Shown here: piece after piece, positions 44,350 to 53,584 of the stretch
Layout of the letters: each line of letters begins with the position of its first letter
How positions within the stretch are numbered: the stretch's first letter is position 1
Assembly: GCF_050113635.1 (NCBI RefSeq)
Contig: NZ_JBNJLT010000001.1
Location: forward strand, 992,001 to 1,056,000
DNA from: Marinimicrobium sp050113635
GTDB taxonomy: Bacteria > Pseudomonadota > Gammaproteobacteria > Pseudomonadales > Cellvibrionaceae
Reading direction: 5' to 3'
DNA length: 64,000 nt
The notes under the pieces: generated by a model
The model's input: only the letters and a program-made list of their open reading frames with translations
What the model was told of the DNA's origin: nothing
Databases searched by the model: none
Translations under genes and position numbers: made by a program

Positions 44350-44956
44350 GGCGACCTCTGGCAGAATGGGATGCCACCGGCTTAATACCCGCCTCCCCCT
44401 TGGCCTTCATATACTGTCGGCACCGCTGGATACCCAGGGCAATGTGCTTTTCCACGGTGTTCTCGCTAATGTTCAAATTGTTGGCTATCTCCTTCTGGGA
44501 ATAGCCGTAGACTTTTTTCAGGACAAAGGCGCGGCGACATTGCAAAGGCAAGCGCCTGACCGCTTCGCAGAATTGCTCGAATTCCTGCCGGGCCCTGACC
44601 TGCTCGTAGACATCATCCGTGTCCTCCTCGAGGGCGCTCAATTCAATATTGGTGTCATCCATGCTGACATTCGACCGGGTTTCCGCTCGCTTGAGGTAAT
44701 CCAGCGCCAAATTGCGTGCCGTCCGATACAGAAAAGATCGAGGGTGACGAATGGGTCCGCTCTGCTTGACCCGGCAGATCCGGACATAGGTCTCCTGCAC
44801 AATGTCCTCAATCTCTTTGGGCGGCACAAGACGAGACACCAGGCGCAGAAGCCCCTCCCTGACCGACAGATAGGTTGCTTCCATGCTGTCTCTGCCCACC
44901 GCAGGGCTGCCACTCTCCCGGCTTTTATGATGCCTTGAATATTCTTTATTCGTCAT
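44342..44956 (-). CDS. ECF RNA polymerase sigma factor (FecI-like)
   Basis: A 204-residue extracytoplasmic-function sigma factor. Region 2 (IEDIVQETYVRICRVK and SFLYRTARNLALDYLKR) and region 4 (LPLQCRRAFVLKKVYGYSQ, then ISENTVEKHI) are intact. It is encoded directly before its FecR-type partner. I infer that it turns on the TonB receptor and/or the downstream oxidoreductase genes when the ligand docks; no autoregulatory promoter could be assigned in the 289-bp gap upstream. Confidence 0.94.
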   Translation of the reverse strand: MTNKEYSRHHKSRESGSPAVGRDSMEATYLSVREGLLRLVSRLVPPKEIEDIVQETYVRICRVKQSGPIRHPRSFLYRTARNLALDYLKRAETRSNVSMDDTNIELSALEEDTDDVYEQVRARQEFEQFCEAVRRLPLQCRRAFVLKKVYGYSQKEIANNLNISENTVEKHIALGIQRCRQYMKAKGEAGIKPVASHSARGRHG

Positions 44957-45207
44957 CGTTATTATGGCCTAAGGTTCATAGACGCCGCGCCCTTACTAAA
45001 GGGGCGGCCTACCGCATAGGACGACTCAACTCCACGTTTCCGCCACCTCTCTCGCGGTTTTTGCGCGCGGTTTTCTGGACGCTCTGAAACGACAGGCTTA
45101 TCGAAGCAGCAATCGATTGTAGCAAGCCCGGGCGGAAGCGCAACCAGTGGTATACTCGCCCATCACGGCTGCCCCAGGGAAATCCGTCCGTGGCACCTGA
45201 CTCATGA

Positions 45208-45225
45208 TTGTCACATTTCTGCAAT
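45208..45225. promoter_or_regulatory. Weak Pho-box-like sequence before ppk
   Basis: TTGTCAC-ATTT-CTGCAAT has the 7-4-7 layout of a Pho box, with 10 of 14 positions matching CTGTCAT repeats. It is 20-40 bp before the ppk start. No clear -10 follows, so this is tentative. The rest of the 44957-45245 gap shows nothing else I can name. Confidence 0.3.
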
Positions 45226-45245
45226 AAGGTTAAGGGCTTTGTGTC

Positions 45246-47336
45246 ATGGCGCAACAGGGTTATACGGTGTCCAACGCTTTTTTCAATCGCGAACTCAGTC
45301 TGCTGGAATTTAATAAGCGGGTCCTCTACCAGGCGTACGACGCGTCCTTGCCGCTGCTGGAGCGGCTGCGATTCCTGTGTATCTTTTCCACCAATCTCGA
45401 TGAATTTTTCGAGGTTCGGGTCGGCGGCCTGGTAGAAATGCTGGAGATGAATGCCTCGACGCCAGCGGGGCCAGACGGACTGACCCAGCAACAAACGCTC
45501 TCCGAGGCGATAGAACGCGCTCACGAGCTGGTGCTCGAGCAATATCAGCTGTTGAATGGCCAAATCCTCCCCCTGATGCGCGAGCACGGTATTCGGGTGC
45601 TGCGCCGTGATGAATGGAGCTCCGCCCAAATCGACCATCTGCACGATTACTTTGAGACGGATATTCTGCCGCTGCTCAGCCCCATTGGGCTCGACCCCGC
45701 GCACCCGTTTCCCCGCATTCTCAACAAAAGCCTGAATTTTATCGTCAAGCTCGATGGCAAAGATGCCTTTGGCCGCAATTCAGGGCGAGCCATTGTGCAG
45801 GTGCCCCGCTCGCTCAACCACTTGGTGGAGCTACCGCCCGCCATTGGGGGAGAAGGACGCACGTTTGTGTTCATTTCTTCCATCATCCATTACTTCATGG
45901 CGGAAATTTTTATCGGCATGAACGTCATCGACAGCTACCAGTTTCGGCTGACCCGCAACTCGGACATTTTTCTGGACGAGGAAGAAACCGAGGATCTGCT
46001 GCGCGCGGTGCAGGGCGAGTTGGTGTACCGCCAATACGGCGACGAAGTCCGCCTGGAGGTGGCTGATACCTGCCCCCAGGAGCTGGAAGATTTTCTGGTG
46101 GAGCGCTGCGAGATTACCCGGCGCGATGTGTACCGTATTCACGGCCCAGTCAACCTGAACCGGCTCTCGGACCTGTTTGATCTGGTGAAAGACAGCCAGT
46201 TCTATTTCACCCCCTTCGTGCAGTCCATGCCCAAGCTACCCAAGCGCACCAACAGTTATTTTTCCGCGCTCAGAAAGCAAGACCTGCTGCTGCACCACCC
46301 GTTCGACTCTTTTCACGCGGTCGTGGATTTTTTGCGAGAGGCGGCGGCAGACCCCAACGTGCTCGCCATTAAACAAACGTTATATCGCACTGGCTCCAAC
46401 TCACCCGTGGTGGACGCACTGGTGGCCGCCGCAAAAGCTGGCAAAGAGGTCACGGCCATTGTTGAGCTTCGAGCCCGATTCGACGAAGAGCAGAATGTGG
46501 TTTTGGCCGAACGCTTGCAACGCTATGGCATTCACGTTATCTACGGTGTGGTCGGATTCAAGACACACGCCAAGATGCTGTTGGTGGCCCGTCGCGAGGA
46601 CAGCAAATTGCGCTATTACGTGCATCTCGGCACCGGCAATTACCACCCGAAAACCACCATGCTGTACACCGATTACGGCCTCATGACCGCAGACCGGGAG
46701 ATCGGGGAAGATGTGTACCGCATCTTTCTCCAGCTGAGCAGCCTGGGCAAAGCGTCGAAAATGGACTGCCTGCTGTACGCACCCTTTACACTGCACAAAG
46801 GACTGGTGCGCCGTATCCGCACCGAACGGGAAAATGCCGAACAGGGAAAACCGGCGCGCATTATTGCCAAGATGAACTCGCTATACGAAGAAGAGCTCAC
46901 CGAGGAACTGTATGCCGCCGCTCAGGCGGGGGTAAAAATTGATTTAATGGTTCGCGGTATCTGCCAAATTCGCCCCGGCGTCGAAGGCCTGTCCGAGAAT
47001 ATCCGGGTGCGTTCCATCATTGGACGCCTGCTCGAACACAGCCGGGTATTTTATTTCGAGAACAGCGGCACACCGGAACTGTTTTGCTCGAGTGCAGACT
47101 GGATGATCCGAAACATGTTTCACCGGGTGGAGACCTGCTTCCCCATTAAACACAAAAAAATTCGCGACCGGATCATGGAGGATTTACAGCTGTACCTGGA
47201 AGACAACACCCATGCTTGGTTGCTGCAGTCCGATGGCAGTTACCAAAAGGTTCAGCCAGCCGAGGGAGAGACACCCATTGATGCTCAGGCCATTTTGCTG
47301 GAGCGCTGGGCTGCCCGGCAATTGATGACATTGTGA
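45246..47336 (+). CDS. ppk: Polyphosphate kinase 1
   Basis: A 696-residue enzyme that makes polyphosphate from ATP. The N-terminal domain (NRELSLLEFNKRVL), head domain and two phospholipase-D-like catalytic domains are intact. The autophosphorylated His is in GFKTHAKMLLV and the second His in GRLLEHSRVFYFENSG. The length is standard (~690). It is convergent with ppx, with only 13 bp between the two stops. Confidence 0.97.
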   Translation: MAQQGYTVSNAFFNRELSLLEFNKRVLYQAYDASLPLLERLRFLCIFSTNLDEFFEVRVGGLVEMLEMNASTPAGPDGLTQQQTLSEAIERAHELVLEQYQLLNGQILPLMREHGIRVLRRDEWSSAQIDHLHDYFETDILPLLSPIGLDPAHPFPRILNKSLNFIVKLDGKDAFGRNSGRAIVQVPRSLNHLVELPPAIGGEGRTFVFISSIIHYFMAEIFIGMNVIDSYQFRLTRNSDIFLDEEETEDLLRAVQGELVYRQYGDEVRLEVADTCPQELEDFLVERCEITRRDVYRIHGPVNLNRLSDLFDLVKDSQFYFTPFVQSMPKLPKRTNSYFSALRKQDLLLHHPFDSFHAVVDFLREAAADPNVLAIKQTLYRTGSNSPVVDALVAAAKAGKEVTAIVELRARFDEEQNVVLAERLQRYGIHVIYGVVGFKTHAKMLLVARREDSKLRYYVHLGTGNYHPKTTMLYTDYGLMTADREIGEDVYRIFLQLSSLGKASKMDCLLYAPFTLHKGLVRRIRTERENAEQGKPARIIAKMNSLYEEELTEELYAAAQAGVKIDLMVRGICQIRPGVEGLSENIRVRSIIGRLLEHSRVFYFENSGTPELFCSSADWMIRNMFHRVETCFPIKHKKIRDRIMEDLQLYLEDNTHAWLLQSDGSYQKVQPAEGETPIDAQAILLERWAARQLMTL

Positions 47337-47349
47337 CGCTCGCTCACCC

Positions 47350-48855
47350 TTAATGGGTGGTCAGCGCCAACTCGTAACCAATATCGCGTAGATAATCCGC
47401 TTCGTTTTCCAGATCGGCCTGGGTCAGCGGGTTGTTGGCCAGCCACTCCTCGGGCAGGGTCACTGACAAGCGTTGGGCCTCACAAGTCAGTGCCAACGCG
47501 GGCAAGGCGCCCTTGTTCTGGGCTCGGTTGAAAATGACCGCCAAACGCAACAGCACCGCCAATCGCACCAGATCGGTATTGTCCATCGGAAACTTCTTCG
47601 CCGGAAAACGCTTGCGATGCGCCAGCGCCAACACCGCCAGCTGCGCCTGCTCCGCTTTTGAACACCCGGCGAGGTCAACATTATCGATGATGTAGGCGCT
47701 GTGCTTGTGATAATCGGTGTGGGAGATATCCAGCCCTACCGTGTAGAGATACGCGGCCCAACCCAATAACTTGCCGGACTCCCGCGCATCCAGATTCCAG
47801 GGCTCAGCGGCCTGCTCCAGCAACTGTTGCGCGCTGTGCGCCACCGCTTCGGCCTTAACAAGGTTGACGTGAAAACGCTTCGCCAACGCTTCAACACTGG
47901 CCTGCCGGATATCCCGGTTTTCCAATCGCCCTTTCAGGTCGTACAACAACCCCTCTCGCAGTGCCCAGTCCGCCGCCGGCATTTGCTCGATATCAAACGC
48001 TTCAAACAGCGTGGCCAATATGATGACGCCGCCGAGAAAGACCGGCTCCCGATCACTGGAAAGGCCTTTCAGATTCAGATCCAGTTTGCCGTGATCGCGA
48101 TAGGCTTTAATGATTTTTTCTAGTCCGGCGGCGGTCACCGGCCCATCGCTCCAACCGTTTTGCTCGCACACCTTGGCGGCCGCTTTAATCGTACCGGAAG
48201 CGCCTAGTACTTCCTGGCGCTCTCGCTCAATGAATGCTTCCAGGACCGGCGCCACTTCCTGCTGGCAGGCCAGCCGCGCTTTTTTCACCAACTTGTCCGT
48301 GACTTTGCCATCCAGAAAAAACCGTTTGGTCAGCGCTACGCACCCCATGCTCAAGCTTTCTTTCAGCTCGGGTGCCATGCCCTGACCGAGAATAATTTCT
48401 GTACTGCCGCCACCGATGTCCACCACCATTCTGCGCCCTTCTCCCGGGGCAATGCAGTGGGCGACGCCCAGGTAGACCAGACGCGCTTCCTCTTCACCGG
48501 AAATAATTTCCACCGGGTGACCAAGCCGGGCCTGCGCATCGCGTAAAAAACCGGAAGAGTCGTGGATGCTGCGCAGCGTTTTCGTACCTACGATGCGCAC
48601 ACTGCGGGACGGGTAGTCGCGCAGGCGCTCGCCGAAGCGGTCCAGACAGGCCATGGCACGATCGCGTGCGTCGTCGTCCAGCCGCCCATCTTCCGTCAAA
48701 CCCCAGCCCAGCCGCACCGGTTCCCGCAGCCGGTCCAGTAACGTGAGGTGATCATCGTCCCAGCGTGCAATGATCATATGAAAGCTGTTCGAGCCAAGAT
48801 CGATAGCCGCAATATGGCTGGCGCGGTCGGCAAACAAACGGGTGAGATTAAACAT
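47350..48855 (-). CDS. ppx: Exopolyphosphatase
   Basis: A 501-residue ASKHA-fold Ppx/GppA enzyme that removes phosphate from polyphosphate ends. The phosphate-binding loops AIDLGSNSFHMIIAR and VDIGGGSTEIILGQ are present, with the C-terminal HD-like domain (~310-500). The start overlaps the upstream ABC-F gene by eight bases. GppA is the alternative, but the full ~500-residue length and the neighbouring ppk support Ppx. Confidence 0.95.
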   Translation of the reverse strand: MFNLTRLFADRASHIAAIDLGSNSFHMIIARWDDDHLTLLDRLREPVRLGWGLTEDGRLDDDARDRAMACLDRFGERLRDYPSRSVRIVGTKTLRSIHDSSGFLRDAQARLGHPVEIISGEEEARLVYLGVAHCIAPGEGRRMVVDIGGGSTEIILGQGMAPELKESLSMGCVALTKRFFLDGKVTDKLVKKARLACQQEVAPVLEAFIERERQEVLGASGTIKAAAKVCEQNGWSDGPVTAAGLEKIIKAYRDHGKLDLNLKGLSSDREPVFLGGVIILATLFEAFDIEQMPAADWALREGLLYDLKGRLENRDIRQASVEALAKRFHVNLVKAEAVAHSAQQLLEQAAEPWNLDARESGKLLGWAAYLYTVGLDISHTDYHKHSAYIIDNVDLAGCSKAEQAQLAVLALAHRKRFPAKKFPMDNTDLVRLAVLLRLAVIFNRAQNKGALPALALTCEAQRLSVTLPEEWLANNPLTQADLENEADYLRDIGYELALTTH

Positions 48856-50731
48856 AAGTTTCCAGCTCTTCGCTAAGCGTCAGCCAGGCCTCTTCAAGGT
48901 CATCCAAGCTGGCTCGGGCATCTCCCTGAGATTTTAACAGCGCTTGCAGCCGTGCTTTGTGGGCCTCTTCGTATATCGTCGGATCGGCCAGTTCGTTTTC
49001 TACTGAGGCCAGCGTCACGTTCAGGCGTTCCATTTCCTTCTCCAGCTTTTTGAGTTTATCTGTCAGGGGTTTAAGCTGCGCTCGCCGGGCGGCCGCTTCC
49101 TGGCGCTGCGCCTTTTTGTCCTGCACCGGCGGTGCGGCCTCGGCCCGCTGGGCAGCGCCTTCACGTTGCCGGCGTTGCAATAACCAACGGTGATACTCCT
49201 CCAGATCGCCGTCGAACGCCTGCACACGGCCATCGGCGATCAACAAGAACTCGTCCACGGTACTGCGCAATAAATGTCGGTCGTGAGACACCACCAGCAC
49301 AGCGCCTTCGAAATCCTGCAGTGCCATGGTCAAGGCCTGGCGCATTTCCAGATCCAGGTGGTTGGTCGGTTCGTCCAGCAGTAACACATTGGGTTTTTGC
49401 CACACAATCAACGCCAGCGCCAACCGCGCCTTTTCTCCCCCGGAGAAATGCGTAATCGGTTCGAAAGCGCGATCCCCGTGAAAATCAAAGCCACCCAGAA
49501 AATCCCGAACCTCCTGCTCCCGGGTTTCCGGCGACAGCCGCAGGATGTGCTGAGCTGCGGAGGCATTGATATCCAGCGCGTCCAATTGATGTTGGGCAAA
49601 ATAGCCGAGCTTGAAGTTATCTCCCGTGTGGCAATCCCCCGCCCGTAGCGCGAGTTCACCCGCGAGTGTTTTGATCAGGCTGGATTTACCCGCTCCATTG
49701 GGGCCGAGCAGACCAATACGGGTTTCGGGCAGCACGCCGAGATTGACCTGATTCAGTACGGGTTTGTCGCCGTAACCAATATCGGCATGCGTCAGATTAA
49801 TCAGGGGCCGGGACATTTTCCCCGCGGGCAAAAACCGAAAATTAAACGGCGAGTCCACGTGCGCCGGCGCGATTTTTTCCATCCGTTCGATCGCTTTCAG
49901 GCGACTCTGGGCCTGCCGGGCCTTATTGGCCTGGGCCCGAAAGCGGCGCACATACGCTTCCATGTGCGCAATCTGCGCCTGCTGTTTCTGAAAGGCGGCG
50001 TCTTGTTGCGCCAACCGCTCCGCGCGCTGGCGCTCGTACGCCGAATAGTTACCGGTGTATAAATTCAGCTTGGCGTTTTCCAGCGATACGATGCGGTCGA
50101 CGACGTTGTCGAGGAAGTCCCGGTCATGCGAAATAATAATCAGCGTGCCCGGGTAACGTTGCAGCCACTGTTCCAGCCAGAGCGTGGCATCCAGATCCAA
50201 GTGGTTGGTCGGTTCATCGAGCAGCAGTAAATCCGATGGACACATCAGGGCCTGAGCAAGGTTCAGGCGAATGCGCCACCCGCCCGAGAAGTCGGATACT
50301 GGTCGCTCGGCGTCTCCCGGGGCAAAACCGAGGCCATCCAGCAACTGCTCCGCCCGCGACGGCGCAGAGTACGCCTGAATGTTTTCCATCTCGGCGTAGA
50401 GACGGGCAAGCCGCTCGCCTTCATTTTGGGCACCATCAATGGCCGCTTCCAGCCGGCGCAATTCGGTATCGCCGTCAAGAACATAGTCCAGCGCCCGGCG
50501 CTCCAGCGTTTCCACCTCCTGGGCCATATGCGCTACACGCCACTGCGTCGGCATGTCCCACTGCCCGCTATCGGACGTCAGGCGGCCGAGTAAAAGCTGA
50601 AAGAAACTGGACTTGCCGCTGCCGTTGGCCCCGATCAAACCAGCTTTTTGACCCGGGAAGAGGGTTAGGTCGGCCTGCTCCAGCAGAAACTTGGGACCGC
50701 GTTGCAAAGAGACTTGCTGTAACTGAATCAT
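48848..50731 (-). CDS. yheS: ABC-F family ATP-binding protein (YheS-like)
   Basis: A 627-residue cytoplasmic protein with two ABC ATPase domains and no membrane part. Walker A motifs are GANGSGKSS and GPNGAGKSS, signatures FSGGWRIRLNLAQAL and FSGGEKARLALAL, Walker B LLLDEPTNHLDLD twice, with the linker between them. A C-terminal basic coiled coil (~525-625) is present. ABC-F proteins act on the ribosome. The start at 50731 begins the first domain (MIQLQQVSLQRG); the longer open frame is unlikely. PA5252 of Pseudomonas occupies the same place beside algP. Confidence 0.94.
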   Translation of the reverse strand: MIQLQQVSLQRGPKFLLEQADLTLFPGQKAGLIGANGSGKSSFFQLLLGRLTSDSGQWDMPTQWRVAHMAQEVETLERRALDYVLDGDTELRRLEAAIDGAQNEGERLARLYAEMENIQAYSAPSRAEQLLDGLGFAPGDAERPVSDFSGGWRIRLNLAQALMCPSDLLLLDEPTNHLDLDATLWLEQWLQRYPGTLIIISHDRDFLDNVVDRIVSLENAKLNLYTGNYSAYERQRAERLAQQDAAFQKQQAQIAHMEAYVRRFRAQANKARQAQSRLKAIERMEKIAPAHVDSPFNFRFLPAGKMSRPLINLTHADIGYGDKPVLNQVNLGVLPETRIGLLGPNGAGKSSLIKTLAGELALRAGDCHTGDNFKLGYFAQHQLDALDINASAAQHILRLSPETREQEVRDFLGGFDFHGDRAFEPITHFSGGEKARLALALIVWQKPNVLLLDEPTNHLDLEMRQALTMALQDFEGAVLVVSHDRHLLRSTVDEFLLIADGRVQAFDGDLEEYHRWLLQRRQREGAAQRAEAAPPVQDKKAQRQEAAARRAQLKPLTDKLKKLEKEMERLNVTLASVENELADPTIYEEAHKARLQALLKSQGDARASLDDLEEAWLTLSEELETYV

Positions 50732-50830
50732 GGCGCGTATTCTAAAGCCTATTGGTATTGGATGAGCCGAGCGACACGCACGACGCCTGTCCCGCCTGGA
50801 CAAATGAGTATTGGTGGTAAAAGACAGCCC

Positions 50831-51328
50831 ATGAAACCCGCATTTCACACACACACGTCGCTATGGGACTTTTCACTGGCGCGCTATCGCCAGCCCGGTG
50901 TGGAAACGCTGTGCCTGGCACTTCAGGACAATCACGGGGCCAACGTCAACATCTTACTCTGGCTGGACTGGCTCGAACAGGAAGGTTTGCGCCTCACTGA
51001 TACACGATTGCGACTGGCCCAGGCGTATATCGCTCCCTGGCATACCGAAATCGTCGAACCTTTGCGCCGTATGCGTCAGCATATCAAGCGGCATTACGGC
51101 ACTCGCAACGCCAGTATCGAAGCCAGTCGCGATGCCATCAAAGTGGCTGAATTGAAAGCTGAGCAAGCCGTTCAAACCCGCCTGGAATCACTGGCGGTTA
51201 CCTGGTTAAACGCGAGCGAGCGCACACTGGTTCCCCCCGGCGCCAACCTGGCGATCTATGCTCGCCTCCTGGACCTACCCGAGGAGCAAGAGCACGAGCT
51301 ACTGCGCCAGTTTTCCGTTAAACCTTAA
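50831..51328 (+). CDS. TIGR02444/DUF2390 family protein
   Basis: A 165-residue soluble helical protein of unknown function. The family start (SLWDFSLARYRQPGVETLCLALQDNHGANVN-like) is recognisable at residues 8-37. The ATG at 50831 gives the usual short N-terminus; in-frame ATGs at 50762 and 50804 are possible. It is encoded between ABC-F and AlgP-like genes, as in pseudomonads. Confidence 0.85.
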   Translation: MKPAFHTHTSLWDFSLARYRQPGVETLCLALQDNHGANVNILLWLDWLEQEGLRLTDTRLRLAQAYIAPWHTEIVEPLRRMRQHIKRHYGTRNASIEASRDAIKVAELKAEQAVQTRLESLAVTWLNASERTLVPPGANLAIYARLLDLPEEQEHELLRQFSVKP

Positions 51329-51342
51329 CGTCTGATAACAGA

Positions 51343-51364
51343 AAACGGGAAGCCGAAGCTTCCC
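51343..51364 (-). terminator. Terminator between convergent TIGR02444 and AlgP-like genes
   Basis: GGGAAGC (51347-51353) pairs with GCTTCCC (51358-51364) around CGAA. On the minus strand it is followed by GTTTTC, so it serves the AlgP-like gene best and may work in both directions. Confidence 0.8.
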
Positions 51365-51400
51365 GCTCACCTTTCCTGATTTTCGTCGAGCCGACCGCAA

Positions 51401-52429
51401 TCAGGCGTTGTCGTCGCTCTTATCGCCGCTCTTGTCCTCGCTCTCGAACAAGTCGTGTCCAAACAGGCTGCCAGAGGCCGGGCGATCAGGCACGGGCTGA
51501 GCTTTAGGCTTATCAGACGGCTCGATCATTTCAGTGCGCTGGTGGCCAGGGGCCGGCTGAGACACGGGAGCCGGTGCGGGTGGCGCTTCCGGATTGCGAT
51601 TCACACCGGAGAGCGTTTCTCCGCCGAATGTCGGAGCCACCGGTGTCGGCTTAGGAACCCTTTGGGTTTTGGGGCTGCCTGCAGTGCTTTGGGCCGGTTT
51701 GGGCTGGGCACTCGGCGCGGGCTTGGCCGGTGATGGCTTGGCAGACGCTTTTTTAGCCGTGGTCTTTTTAGTGGTCGCCTTTTTGGCCGTGGCTTTCGCG
51801 GCGGGGGCTTTTTTGGCAGCCGTTTTACGAGTCGAGGTTTTCTTGGCAGCGGCGCGCTTGGTTACCGCTTTCTTGGTGGCGACTTTTTTAGCCGGTGCCT
51901 TCTTGGTGGCCGCCTTTTTCGTTGTGGTTTTTTTGGTGCTCGCTTTTTTAGCGGTCGCTTTCTTGACAGCAGGCTTACTGACGGCCTTTTTTGCGCGCGT
52001 TTTGCGTTTGCTGGATGCTTTCTTTTTGGCTTTCTTTTCCACCGCCTGGCGGGCTTTCTTCACTTCACGGGCCAGCTGATCCGCCCGTTTCTTTTCTGCC
52101 TTCGCTGCGTCCAACGCTGACTTGGCATTCACCAGCGCCTGCTGCGCGGCATCCACCACTTTTTGCTGAGCGGCCACGTCAGTTTTCGCTTTGCTCAGAC
52201 GCTGCTCGGAAGCGGCCGTCTTGCGCTTCACTTTACTGGCAGAAGCTTTTTTACCACGCAGAGTTTTCAGTTTGCGCTTGGCGACATCCAGAGCTTTTTT
52301 TGCCTGGGCTGCCGTCTTCTCAGCCTGGGTCAGCTTCTTCGTGCGAGCCTGATCCAGCTGCGCCTGGATTTTCTCGACCTGCTTTTCCAAAGCGGTTACG
52401 CTGACGGTTGCTTTCTTCTTGGCGGCCAT
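51401..52429 (-). CDS. algP: AlgP-like lysine/alanine-rich histone H1-like protein
   Basis: A 342-residue low-complexity protein. An N-terminal coiled-coil region (residues ~5-125, ALEKQVEKIQAQLDQARTKK) is followed by a basic stretch (~125-240) of repeats such as AAKKTSTRKTAAKK and KKATTKKTTAKK, resembling eukaryotic H1 tails and Pseudomonas AlgP (AlgR3). A proline-rich acidic tail ends in DKSGDKSDDNA. The repeats make length variation between strains likely. The place between ABC-F and FKBP genes matches Pseudomonas PA5252-PA5254. A nucleoid role is inferred. Confidence 0.85.
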   Translation of the reverse strand: MAAKKKATVSVTALEKQVEKIQAQLDQARTKKLTQAEKTAAQAKKALDVAKRKLKTLRGKKASASKVKRKTAASEQRLSKAKTDVAAQQKVVDAAQQALVNAKSALDAAKAEKKRADQLAREVKKARQAVEKKAKKKASSKRKTRAKKAVSKPAVKKATAKKASTKKTTTKKAATKKAPAKKVATKKAVTKRAAAKKTSTRKTAAKKAPAAKATAKKATTKKTTAKKASAKPSPAKPAPSAQPKPAQSTAGSPKTQRVPKPTPVAPTFGGETLSGVNRNPEAPPAPAPVSQPAPGHQRTEMIEPSDKPKAQPVPDRPASGSLFGHDLFESEDKSGDKSDDNA

Positions 52430-52727
52430 AGTGAGGTTCCTGTGCAGTTGGAGAGTGAACGGATACCGGCGAAAACACCTGGTGATATTGTAGTATCGTC
52501 CGGCAAAAATGTGTATGGCAGCACAGTAATTTGCGGCGGATTCCCCAAAAATTCTCTCGATTGCGCGCTTTTATGGAACCTGAGCGGGCTTTTGTGGACC
52601 AATCAGCCCGTATCGAGTCGCAAAAAGGGTTCATTCATAGGCGACTTGAGTTACCATTGACGACTCGATCTCAAGCCGCTGGCTAAGCGGGCAGAATCAC
52701 CAACATTTATAAAAGAAGGTGCAACGC
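52430..52727. other. Divergent promoter region, AlgP-like / FKBP
   Basis: This 298-bp gap lies between divergent genes. On the minus strand a TACAAT hexamer (52485-52490 region) about 55 bases before the algP-like start could be a -10. On the plus strand a TTGACG hexamer (52656-52661 region) may be a -35 for the FKBP gene but has no good -10 partner. Nothing else was recognised. Confidence 0.35.
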
Positions 52728-53468
52728 ATGAAACGCAATGTACAACTGATGGCGGGTCTGTTGGGTGCAGCCGCTCTTCTGGCCGGTTGCAACCAGTCAG
52801 AGCCCGAACAGAAAACCGTTGAGCTGGAAACACTGGACCAGAAAGTGAACTACATTTTTGGCACCAATCTGGCCGAAAACCTGGCTCAGGGCGGCGTGAC
52901 GATTGAGCCCGAGGCGTTTGCCCAGGCGCTGCGCGACAAGCGCGACGGCACAGACCCGCGCCTGAGCGAAGAAGAGATGCGTGAAGTCATGCAGACCTTT
53001 CAGGAAGAGCAAATGGCCAAGCGTGAAGCCGAGCAAAAAGCCGCCTCCGAAACCAACCAGCAAGAAGCGGAAGCGTTCTTTGCCGAAAACGCCAACGCCG
53101 ATGGTGTGCAGGAGACCGACAGCGGTCTGCAGTACAAAGTGCTTGAGGAAGGGGAAGGTGCCTCGCCCGGCCCGAACGATACCGTCACCGTACATTATCG
53201 CGGTCGTCTGCTTGATGGTACTGAGTTCGACAGCTCCTACGAGCGTGGTGAGCCGGTGTCGTTTGCCGTCAACGGCGTCATTTCCGGCTGGACCGAAGGT
53301 CTGCAGCTGATGTCCGAAGGCGCCAAGTACGAATTGTATATTCCATCAGACCTCGCTTACGGCCCGGGCGGCAATGGCCCGATTCCGCCCAGTTCCGCAC
53401 TGATTTTCGAAGTGGAATTGCTGGAAGTGGAAGCCGCTGACGAGGCTGAGGCTGGCGGCGACGAGTAA
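52728..53468 (+). CDS. FKBP-type peptidyl-prolyl isomerase lipoprotein
   Basis: A 246-residue exported lipoprotein. The signal peptide ends in LLAGC (Cys at ~21). An FKBP_N dimerisation domain (~30-125) is followed by a complete FKBP domain (~130-235) with VTVHYRGRLLDGTEFDSSY, GWTEGLQLMSEGAKYELYIP and LAYGPGG. It helps fold envelope proteins. The start at 52728 follows AAGG at eight bases; an in-frame GTG at 52719 is less likely. A terminator follows the gene. Confidence 0.95.
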   Translation: MKRNVQLMAGLLGAAALLAGCNQSEPEQKTVELETLDQKVNYIFGTNLAENLAQGGVTIEPEAFAQALRDKRDGTDPRLSEEEMREVMQTFQEEQMAKREAEQKAASETNQQEAEAFFAENANADGVQETDSGLQYKVLEEGEGASPGPNDTVTVHYRGRLLDGTEFDSSYERGEPVSFAVNGVISGWTEGLQLMSEGAKYELYIPSDLAYGPGGNGPIPPSSALIFEVELLEVEAADEAEAGGDE

Positions 53469-53530
53469 TCTCCCGCTGGCCAGCGAGGGCTTCGGCCCAG
53501 CACAAAAGCCTGTGCCAAAAGAAGTACAAA

Positions 53531-53557
53531 AAAACCGTTCAACTGAACGGTTTTTTT
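53531..53557. terminator. Bidirectional Rho-independent terminator
   Basis: AAAACCGTTC (53531-53540) pairs with GAACGGTTTT (53545-53554), with T-runs on the plus strand and A-runs opposite. It lies between the convergent FKBP and WD40-like genes. Confidence 0.93.
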
Positions 53558-53584
53558 GTATCTTGGCCTAGGGTCTTGTTGGCC

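Noticed and set aside
51594..52079. Hydrophobic 161-codon plus-strand frame
   Set aside because: It is the complement of the AlgP-like lysine/alanine repeats, which reads as Ala/Val/Phe-rich sequence; no start site and opposite to a well supported gene.
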